From Ectocarpus siliculosus (lineage: Eukaryota > Sar > Phaeophyceae > Ectocarpales > Ectocarpaceae): a DNA stretch of 64,000 nucleotides. The translations under genes and the position numbers were made by a program. Shown in pieces: positions 48,901 through 59,000 of the stretch. Location: the NCBI GenBank assembly GCA_000310025.1, contig FN649733.1, forward strand, positions 3,846,884-3,910,883. Reading direction: 5' to 3'. Each line of letters starts with the position of its first letter. Position 1 is the stretch's first letter. The notes beneath the pieces were generated by a model. That model saw only the letters and a program-made list of their open reading frames with translations, did no database searches and was not told the origin of the DNA.

Positions 48901-50029
48901 TCGCAAGGCATAACTTTCCATGGCGAATGGCGTGTCCCACGAGTTTTGCGACTGGAGTGACGGCGACTGCGCCAACTGCTGTTGTGGCTCCACCTGCAGA
49001 CGAAAACGTTGGTAGAGCGGCAGAGAGAGGGCAACGTGTCTTTAGCGTGCTGTTCGCGTATGTAGCAGTAGTGGACCCGGTCTACCGCGCTGATTAGCGA
49101 CATGCCCTGTTGAAGCGACCACAAAATCGCGTTGCCAATAGCAATAGAGCAGGTAACTAGCCGGTGACACAGTCACTTGCCCTGAATAGTGACGACACTC
49201 CCTCCTAACACTATTGTACTGCTGTAAGGGTCGCAAAACCGGGCCCCCGGCTGCCGTACAGCAGCAGAGGATACCCCCAGGAAGGCAAGCGATACCAATA
49301 CCCTGTACAGCAATGTAGCGACCAAAAAATCGCGTGGCACAAGGACCGGTGATACAACATACAAGACACATGGCCCTATTAGGGTCCCTCCTGAAATTAG
49401 GGGTCGCTAAACCGGGCCCACCACCGGAGACATGGATAGTCATTCATATGCAAACGCATGGGTTTTATTTGTCCTCGACGATCCAACCTACTTCACCTGC
49501 GTCGAATTCACAACTTACTACAGAAAAGAACGTCGACGGCGAGAAGGTACATCATCGTCTGCAGGTTCGGACTCTTTTGTAGGACGACAAGAAGCTTCTT
49601 TCGAGGGGAAAAACGGCCGTACCTGGCAGGGCGCGGATTGGAGAAGGGCGCCACCCCAAGGTCGACACCTCTGTTTTTCGCCCGGCTGCTTGCAACCAAA
49701 CTAAATAACAATTTGTGTGACACAAAAGTACTGCTGCTTTTGTGGGGTACTGCCGCACTACTGCTGTATCACCAACCTTGGGAGGGACTTCCGATCGCGG
49801 AACGGCTCGCTTGGCCTCTACTCTCCGGTTGTCTACGATGTGCTGCTTCACAGAAAGTGCGGCATCCACGCTCGCCGAATTCATGTAGGTGATGAACCCG
49901 AAGCCTCGCGATCGTCGCGATACCGCGTCCTTCATAACGATCGCGTCCGCCACGGGACCAAATTGCTCGAAATACCGCTTGAGCGCCTCGTCGGTCGTCT
50001 CGAACGAGAGACCCCCGATGAAGATTTTC
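45435..50029 (-). CDS. Two-RRM, glutamine-rich RNA-binding protein (5' end missing)
   Basis: Musashi/DAZAP1/hnRNP A-like protein, probably binding mRNA 3' UTRs or pre-mRNA. Exons on the minus strand: 50029-49777 (RRM1), 48993-48802 (linker), 47258-45435 (RRM2 and tail). RRM1 has RNP2 KIFIGGLSFE and RNP1 RSRGFGFITY. RRM2 has RNP2 IFVGGLHYET and RNP1 KSRGFGFVVF. Both end in the family sequence KRAVPR. The linker contains VEPQQQLAQSPSLQSQNSW and Ser-rich GRTRSNSTVSASS. The roughly 500-residue tail is rich in Gln, Gly, Pro, Ala and His, with a pure Gln run encoded by CTG repeats at about 45936-45973, and is probably disordered. At least 755 residues are visible. RRM1 starts in phase 2, so an upstream exon ending in two bases of a codon (probably AG) is missing. 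A frame ending at the CTGAG/gtgacg donor near 50992 is a weak candidate. Confidence 0.87.
45936..45973 (-). repeat. CAG trinucleotide repeat encoding polyglutamine
   Basis: About 13 uninterrupted CTG units on the plus strand, read as CAG and translated as Gln in the RNA-binding protein tail. Shorter interrupted tracts occur at about 46192-46226 and 46409-46440 in the same exon. Confidence 0.9.
47868..48069 (+). repeat. Three-copy minisatellite in an intron of the RNA-binding protein gene
   Basis: Three tandem units of about 67 bp, starting near 47868, 47936 and 48003. Each contains GGCTTGTTTTACAACG, then CGTCG-TTGCCAAG-CGACG, then AAAACCCAA.CCCCGATGGCA and a G run. The CGTCG/CGACG arms can form a small hairpin in every unit. 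Divergence between copies is only a few bases plus differing G-run length. Confidence 0.9.
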
Positions 50030-53000
50030 CTGTGTGGTATTACATTGTGAAAAAAAATGAAGTTGAAGCGGACGCGGCCGATCAGTATTACCACGTGGTA
50101 GAAAAGAGGTTGCCGTCGTTGTGGACGCCAAGATACGGGAGGGAATCACAAAGGTCAAAGCAGTGCGTTGGACCAGCAGGGTTTGTCTTCAAAGACGGCA
50201 CGAAGAAGAGCCAAGGACAGAAGCTCTCTGTTCTCTGTTGATTACGTTTAAATAATAATTCATGTACACGCTTGTCCACGTGGGTTGTTGCACAAGCGGG
50301 GGGGGGACATTTTTTTCCGCACACAAATCAAATAAACTTAAACTTCCAATTGACGCATGCACGAAGCGCGTCGATTGCCTCCAGGCCCCCTCTTCAAATG
50401 GACCAGGGCAGCGACATGCAGTCATTCGGCGCCGGTTGGGTACGCCTTACGAGCAGTTCTGCGCCCCCTACACACACGTCAATACCACGACACACACGCA
50501 ACCTGGTCACAACGTAAATCACCCCGCCTCCCACGGCTCTCTCTCTCTCCGCTCTGAAACTTGGTCATGGACAGACAGGAGTCTCATCAGGAAGGAACGA
50601 ATTGCTGACTCTCTGACTCTGCAACTCCCGGCCCTTGCGCCCATCTCCCCTAGCCTACCACGGCGGGATTCAGAGGCACTTACACGCTTCGTCGGTATGT
50701 TTCCCCCATTGTAGCCCTTGCTGCTGCTCTCCTTCCTCTTTCCTCGCTCCCAAGCTGCGCCTGCACAGGCTCTCTTCCTCCTCGCTGCTCTCAGCAGCAG
50801 CAACAATGATGTTGCCCTACACACAAAAACAGGCGCGATCCGCTTGTGTGTAGCTCGCTCTGTTCGAATGACGAGCCCCAAAAATAACCAAACGAGCGAA
50901 GATCAAGACACTCGAACCGAGGATGAAGTGGATCTTCCTTCCGTGCCGCGTGGGGACAGAGGGGACGGCTCGCCACACGTCACCTCAGCACTCTCGGCAG
51001 GAACACGCGCGGAGCCAATTCAAAAACAGCAGGGTGCAGGGTGCGGGATTTATTTATCAGCCCGCCGCTGTCAGACAATAGCAAACCAGCGCGCACTTTG
51101 GAAGCGCTGCAGATCCCCGGGTCGGACTCGAGATCGCCGGTGATCGCAGGGCAGATGGCTAGCGATGCTCGGTGTATGGCTTGTGCAGGTCCTGCTCTGT
51201 GAAGGAGCAAACAAAGGAAGTGTGGAGTGTGACAATCTCACTGATCTCTACTTTACTGCTTGATAGGGATTCTTTTTTTTCTTCCCAAAAGAAAAAAATA
51301 TAAAAACGGTAGTTAGGGCGGATCCTTGTTGCCATCTGTCTCGGGGACGATCAGCAAAGCTGAAAAGCTGTTTGGATCGATCTTAGTTGGTCCTCACAGA
51401 GAGCACTACGTTGGGATGACAAATGGACGACCCTTCCGCCGCCCTCTTCCGTGCAAAGTACGTGTAAATGTTGGCGGTCGTGTTGAAGGAATGTTTTAAG
51501 GCGGATAGTCCGCGCGTTTGTTTGTGTTCTTTATGAGTGCCGTCAATGCGTTGTCATAATACATACATCCACAGCAGCAGCGGTACAGCAGCAGCGTGCA
51601 AAGAATAACCAATGCAACACCCGGCAGCGAAATGTATTTCGCACGTGATGGGAACCCATGGTTATTACGTGTCACTATGCTGGATCACGCATGACCCTGC
51701 TGGACGTAACAATAGGCGCGTAGCTTGGCGCCTGGCTGCTGCGCACTTTTAGTTCCGCCGCTTTGCACTGATCTGATGTGGTAGTCTACAGCAGTGCTCG
51801 CGTCCCCGCATCATATGTACTTAGCACCAGCTGGCATCACTGATATAAATCATCAGTGTATAGACTTAAAAAGACTCGAAATACGTCCAGTACCCAGCCG
51901 GTTTTCCTCCACTCACTGAAAAGACTCCACCACATCCCGTTCGACTGTGGGTATATCTCGAATGGGTAGTCTTTCTGTGTGTGTATTTATTATTCCTTAA
52001 TATGTGGGGGGGGAGACGTTGAACCCTGCACCCACGTCATTTACACTATACTACCGCACTACAGTACCGCACACGAAGAGCGACAAAACCAACCATTCCT
52101 ATTTGTATTTTTGTCGAGATGCATTTTCGCCAACATAGCAGATGTAAGACTAGTAGCGCTGGCAAGGGTAGTCACCCTCCTCGGAAGTGAAAGTGCGGGG
52201 CCCACGAACCCCACGACTAACTTGTATAGAAGCCGAAATCAAACCATTAGACTAGTCAGCTGACTACCTGTAGTCTTCTAATGGTTTGATTTCTAGTCTA
52301 ATGCTTTGATTTCGGCTTCTATACAGAGCAGCAGCGAACTGATTCTACAATAGATAAATATCTAGTCTACAACACAGAGAGCGGTGTGTGTTGCTGGCGG
52401 GCGGTGTCGTCACTCGTCAGGTGCCAGGTGGCGTTCGTGTGTTTACGTCTCCTCTATTCTGGCGCTTTTGCTGTAGTCTAACCATTTGGTACGGGTTATT
52501 CGACGTACATATCAGCCTGGGTCACACAAAGAAGGCAGGAAACTAATGTAAAGGGATTTGTTTCTGCGCAGGACACAACGAATGGACTGTAAACTAATAC
52601 TTACAGAATGCATACATTCGCATACTTATTGATTGTGTAGTGGAGAGGTATATGTTGTCTTTTATAGTATCAAACGTGCAGGCAAATGTAGGCGTACAAG
52701 GGCGGGTAGAATACTGCTGCTAAGGTCCACTACACTGCTGGGCCTCTGGGTGCTGTTAGATGTTGGTTCTCTAGGGCGCTCAACAACACAAACGCGTCGT
52801 TTTCGCGAAGACCCAACACGCAAAAAAGTGACCGTTTACGAGTCTCCCTGTTGTGAACTACAGCAAACTGCCGAAACCCAACCCCAATAACGAGGTCAAC
52901 AAACCCGTCGGACGTTCCGATTTGTATTGGCACGACGGATAAAGTCTGGTAGCTTGGAATGTTGAGGCGCTCCGCACAAATCACTGCTGTGAAGCTCTGC

Positions 53001-53071
53001 ACGGTCTCACTATTATTATGTTGTAACACATTGTAGTCTACATCCGTAAATTTAAATGAACATGCTCGCAG
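50030..53071. other. Divergent region upstream of RNA-binding and coiled-coil genes
   Basis: About 3 kb with no confident exon. It should contain the first exons of both flanking genes, and neither was found. A plus-strand frame at 50718-51143 (141 aa) has a hydrophobic N-terminus and an acidic middle (EDEVDLPSVPRGDRGDG) but no family. A G run lies at about 50301-50307. The strong inverted repeat at 52223-52325 is listed separately. Confidence 0.4.
52223..52325. repeat. Near-perfect 33-bp inverted repeat (MITE-like)
   Basis: The left arm 52223-52255 and right arm 52293-52325 are reverse complements with a single mismatch. Each begins at its outer end with TGTATAGAAGCCGAAATCAA. The 37-bp centre carries another copy of the inner part (CTAATGGTTTGATTTCTAG), so the structure may be a nested or rearranged palindrome. 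It is a candidate miniature inverted-repeat element or the stem of a hairpin RNA. No target duplication was verified. Confidence 0.85.
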
Positions 53072-56000
53072 GTACGATTCGTTGAAAACTACCTTCGAAG
53101 CGAGGTTGGCCAGCTTGGCCAGTACCATCCGCTTGGCAGTCGAGAGTACCCAGCAAGATCAAGTGCTCGTGCAGCTCAACGCCAGCGAAAACACGAGAGA
53201 GTTCGCACCAGCTCATGCGCAGGCTCTGATAAAGCAGTATCTAGCATCGGAGAGGGACACCTTTTCACACGACTTAGCAATTCGTCTTGCCGAGGTCGAG
53301 GCTGAGCTTCTTCGATGCAGTCGGCACAACGAGGAGCTAAGGAGTGTGGTGGCAGTGTTGAAAGGCGAAGCTGCGAGAGGAGAAAGATCCAGGTCTGAAG
53401 CCATCGCTGTCGACGCCGACATTCAGGAGCTCCGTCGGGAATATCAGGTGAGCTCGTGCGATTTTGGAGCAATTATCAAAGCAAATACGATGCCCACGTG
53501 CGAGATGAGGTTGCACCTCGTTAATACCACTGACCTAATAGACCAGAGCCCTTGATATTTAAAATAATACGCAGGCGTGTTTAATAGCTTTCTTGTTTTT
53601 AGGGTGTTATATTGGGTGTTTTATAGTTTTTGGTTTTGGGGACGCTAATATATTCTAGAGGACAGGGCATGTGTAGATACGTCAAACAAACGTGTAAACG
53701 AACGGTGTGAACTGGGGCCAGAACAGACAATCACACACATGATCAATTGTTTCTACCGCGCGAGGCCTGCTGCAAGTACGAAACGGCCCTCGGCTACTGC
53801 AGTCAACGCAATGCAGGAGGAACTTTTGTGAATGAAAGACCAACAGCAGTCCCAGAGCCTGCCGCAGCTTTCATTTCAGCGTACACTTCCACCAACGCCA
53901 GTTCCTCTACTCCTGAGGCTAGTTGTCCTCCTGTTTGGCTTGGTAGGTGTGCTAGATACTGGTCTGACCAGGAGCAGTGCGGCGTTGGTACGGCCAGTTT
54001 TCGCCCTCTTGTCTTTCCGCCGACCAATGAAGTACGGGGTGCGACGCCTAACGGGCAACGAACTATGAAACTTTGCGATAGTGTTGTAGCCCGAGACCAT
54101 GTGTGTGCCCACCATGCTTCATGTACTAGCGTATTTAGCGTGTTCGTAGTGCGGGAATGCACCCAGCCGATTGATGCCCCGAGCCCAATCGGAATGTGTC
54201 GCTTGCCTCCTTGCGTCTACACCGCCTAGATTGCTCTTGAAGACTCCAGCGTGGAATGCCGGCAGCTTCAGGCCGAACTCTCTCACTCCAAACGGCGATC
54301 GAGCGTGCTTAAGGGAGAGCGCGACGAGCAAGCAGCGCAATCGCGGTCGCTGCAGCAGGCATTAGCGGACGCGGGGGCGAAGGAGCTGGAAGTCACCAGG
54401 TGTCATGTTTCGATATGAAGAGTGGCGTTTTTTTTAAGGGCACTTGGTCGTCATGTCTTGATATATTGCTGCTTGATCTCGTTGCTGTATTTACTATTTT
54501 AGCCACGAGAACCTGCTTCTGGGAGTCGGCACTGGTCTTGTCATTGCCGTTGTGACTAGCAAACATCGCTTGCGTAGGTCGGCAATGATATGTTCCATCG
54601 AACGCTACTCGTGAATCGTGGAGCGAAAAACATCTCTTCTGCCCGTTGTACCGCATGAAGCACGTGTGTCCGTGAGTTGAGAGCACCGGTAATAACCCTG
54701 AACTGCTGTACTTCAGGCTCAACGAGGAGCTCAGGGAAGAGAAGTCAAGAGGTGTCAAACTATCGTCCGAGCTTGCGCAAGCTCAGCAGAGACTCGATGC
54801 TCTCGCTTCAAGCCACCAAGAGCTCAAGTTCCAGGCAAGTGGGCGACTGACTACGATTTCGCCCGACGATGTGTGATTTCGTTGTCCGAACAAAACGTTG
54901 GCCGTTTATTCGGGGATAGGAACCACTTGCGTAACCGGAACACTCGACGGTCGATTCCACCGCCTGTTTGCGCGCAGACCCAGTGCCTCGAGAAAGATTT
55001 GACCCAGAGAGATAGGCGGCTGCAGCTGGCGGACGCGAACAAGAGGAAGAGCGAGGTGAGTGAGCCAATCAAAATTTGCGCTCGTTGAGGGTAATATGCA
55101 CGGCAGGGAAGAAGGTGCGTATGCGCACGCGCGCAATGGACTATTTCATTCGCGAACACGTCCCCTGGTGACCCTATGCTGGCTTCTTTCGTTGCCCCGC
55201 CTCCAGGGTCCTCTTTTTTGACACGTTCTCTCAAGTCAGTCTTTGACGTGCTCGTGGTGGTGATTGATTGCCCCGTGTCATCCCCGGCTTGGTGATGCCT
55301 TCCGACCGTTCTTCCCGCCCTCCCTCTGCCGAACATGTCGTCGTGCGTTGGGTAGGCACGGTTCCGCGAAGCCGTTACCCGGATGGAGTCACTGATGGAA
55401 GGAGAGGCCAAAGATTGCGCCGCCGCGATCAAGAACCTGCGCGATAAGGCCTTGTTAGCGAAAGAAAGGTGGGCGTCTTGGCCGGCCAATAGCCACGGAC
55501 GGTGTTTCTGCAACACGTCATACTATTTTCCCGAAAATGAAAGTGACGTAGTTGGTATTTACTTGTCCCGAGCGCCCTCCATGGCAAACAGTAGTGTCGC
55601 GACAAAACCCAACCGCTCCCCCCGGCGCTGTGCAGGTTGGCGCTGTTGGGCAAAGCGCTGTAAAACATGCTACCCCAAGTATCGCCCCCATAGCGTGTGC
55701 GCTACAAAGCAAATGAGTGACACATGGACGAGCGGAGTGAGGATGCCGGCATACTGAAACCTCGTAGATTGACTGATGTTTGAGATTGCCGGACACTTAA
55801 CCGCGTTGGTTGAGGATAGCTGCATCGTCAAACCTCACAGGTTGATTGCTGTCAGAGAGTGCCGGACACATAGACGCGTGAGGATAGCTGCATACTGCAA
55901 CCTCACAGGTGGACTGATGTTTGAGATTGCCGGACACATAGACGCGTGAGGATAGCTGCATACTGCAACCTCACAGGTGGACTGGTGTTTGAGATTGCTG

Positions 56001-59000
56001 GACACATAGAAGCGTTGCATGAGGATAGCCGCATGCTGACACCTCACGGGTTGACTGACGTTTGAGATTGCCGGACACACAGACGCATTGGGTGAGGATA
56101 GCTGCGCACGGATCGTAGAGAAGTCTTCAAGCAGTACCTCAGTGACGGGTGTTGGGGAAAAGGAGGGTCAAGAGAAAACAGTTTAAGGGATTAGTGAAGA
56201 AGAAGAAGAAAAAGAATTTGGGATGAAGTATTTAGTGCAGAAGGCCAACGGAGGCCTGGAGGGGAACGTAAAGCAGATGTGGCAAGGGATTCGCGGGATG
56301 GTGAAAAAAGATCGCGCAGGGGGGGGATACTGGGGTTAGCAACATTGCGAGGTGTGGACGGTGGGGTAGCAGTGGGAAGGGAAACAGCGAGATTCTAGTG
56401 GGACACTACGAGAGACTTGGAGTGCCATCGGAGAATGAAGTTTTGACCAAGTGTTCGTGAGAAGGAGGTGGACACATGGGCCCGGGAAGAAGAAGAGGTA
56501 TCGAAGGCAGACGTTGGGAACGTAGAGCTAGAGAAGGAGCTCACTGAGGACGAGTTTGAGAGCCGTGTGCACCAGCTGCTGTGTCGGGTGGGGTAGTCAA
56601 CGAGTTCATGAAGTTGGGGGGAAGGGGATGATCCCGTTGATGGTGCTGCAGTACAACTTGGTGTGGAAAAACGAGTATGCGCCAAGGAGATGGAGGGAAG
56701 GGGTGGATGTGAAATTTTTTAGAAAGGAAACAAGACTGGCCCGGGAAACTATACGGGGATCACACTGCTGTTGTGACCACAGTAGGAAAAGTGTTTTGTA
56801 AGCTGCTGAACGATAGGATGGTTGGAGTATTGGAGACGGAAGGTAGGATAAGTGGCGGATAAGCAGATTCCCAAAGAAGAAGGGGTGTGGAGCCCACGTA
56901 TTCACGGTAGCGAGGATCATCCACGGTAGAAAGAGGGCGGGGAAGCCGACGTACTTCTTCTTCTTGAACGTGCAGAAAGCATACTATACAGTATGCCGAA
57001 ATGGGCTGTGGAAACAATTATCCAAGTGTGGGATAAAGGGGGTAACATGGAGAGTGCTGAAGAAGACGACAGAGTGTACGAAAAGCGCTGTCACGCTTGA
57101 CGGAGAGCTATCTAAATCCTTCAACATTGAACAGGGAGTTCCACAAGGTTGCACTTTGTCCCCGACATTGTTCCAGGTGTTCATGAACGATCAGTAGAAA
57201 GTCGTAGAGGCATTTGGGAAGGGGGTAAAGGTAGGGGAAACTTCGGTGTCAGGAATGCTGTTTGCGGATGATTTTGTTGGGATGTCTGATACCCCTGAGG
57301 GACTTCAACTGCAGATTGACGCAGGGAAGGATTTTGCTGATAAGAGGAGATTGTCTGCCAACGGTAAGAAGAGTGCCGTCATGGTATGCAACGAGGACGG
57401 GGGGAATCTCGTAGAGTATAGATGAAAGTGGGGGGTCGGGGAGCTTGCAGCTGTGGTCAGTAGACATACCTCGGAGTAGAGATCGCAAAAGACTGTTCGT
57501 GGAATGAAAACATGTCCAAGGTAGCGGAAAAGGGCAAAGCACGAGCAGGGAAGCCGCACCCAGTCCCTACTGTAGGCTAGGGGAAACATTTTTTAGCCAC
57601 CTTTGGCTACGTAGGAAGGAACGATTGGCCTTCGGTGATCGGTCCTGTGGGAACAATGATCCGTCCTCTCGAGGACCCGTGGTCAAGGGTCCGACCGCTA
57701 AGGCATGCAAAACATAAGAGTACGCCCCCCCCCCTTCCCCCGGCACCTGCAACCTCCTCCTGAACGAAACGCAGGCTGTCCACAGAAGTCGAACGACTGC
57801 GCGGTGACAACGGGCACCTTAGGAAAGGTATAGCAGTCGCCGAGGCGAGGGGCTCGGAGCTCGAACTCCGCCTCCAAGCGGCGCTGAAAAGCAAGGAGAC
57901 AGACGCGACCGCGGCCGCCGCCCGCGAAGAAGCGCTGCGAGCGACGGCGGAGCAAGCACGGACTAGGGCCGACACAATGAGCCAGAGCCTGGCCGAGGTA
58001 AAGCATGAAGTCCTGCGGTGGTGCGTGTGGTTGCTGTTGAGGTCGATTGACGTACGCGTTGATGGTCGGTTTGTGCTACACCCAGGCCCATGCGAAATTT
58101 TTCGCTCCTCATTTTGCTGCTTGCTCGGTACCTTGTGTGGGCGGCTGCTCTCTCGAACACTCGTAGGCCATTCGTGAGCAGTCTGGGTTACTGACGGAGA
58201 CGGCGAACGCGAAGGTCGCTGCCGAAGTGCTCGAGGCCAAGAGCAGAGCGGCCGAAGTGGAGGTGGGCTAGGGTTAGAGTTAGGGCAGTTGGCGTGCTGC
58301 ATCGCGAAGTGGTGGACAGAATTCAAGGAGCCTGTGCCGAGGCTGATTGGTCGAAGCTATCTGATGTAGTCAATGCTTCCAGCGTCTATGCCAATACGAG
58401 TCCATCCTAAGTCACGATCAATCGTGCCATAGGACCTCACAAGCACCCATTTCTTCGCGCAAGTGTTGCCTGCAGTTGTCTCAACGGCCTATGCCCGCTT
58501 CGAATCTGTGAGAACAGCAATTCACACCTTGCATGATGCTCTGGCATGCCATCTGCTGATTCACACTCCGCGTGAGGCTGTGACACGCGATGAATCGATT
58601 CACACTCTGTACGACGTGGTGCAGATGGCACGAGCAGCCGGACGCGAGACAGCACGAGCTCAAGCAGCAGCCAACGACTGCGCCCCGACCGCCATTAATC
58701 TACCAGGCCCCGGGTGGGAGGTCGACGTGCGTGAGCTGTTTGGCGATATCGTAGTGAGCAGATACGGTACCCCGAGCACCTCTCAAACGGCGCTCGTGAC
58801 GTCGTGAGGTTGAACTGTACTAGGCTGGCTTATCCCCGATGCTTGCGCTGGGGCGCTCGCCTTTAGTTCCGCCGTTGATGAGGGTGTTGAGCTCCTGAGC
58901 CTCTTACTTTTTTACAACACGTACCTCTATGTGTGCGTACGGTGGTTATGACTCTCAAGATCGGCCTTTAGTGCTCAGTGCATTCTTGACGGCATTGCAG

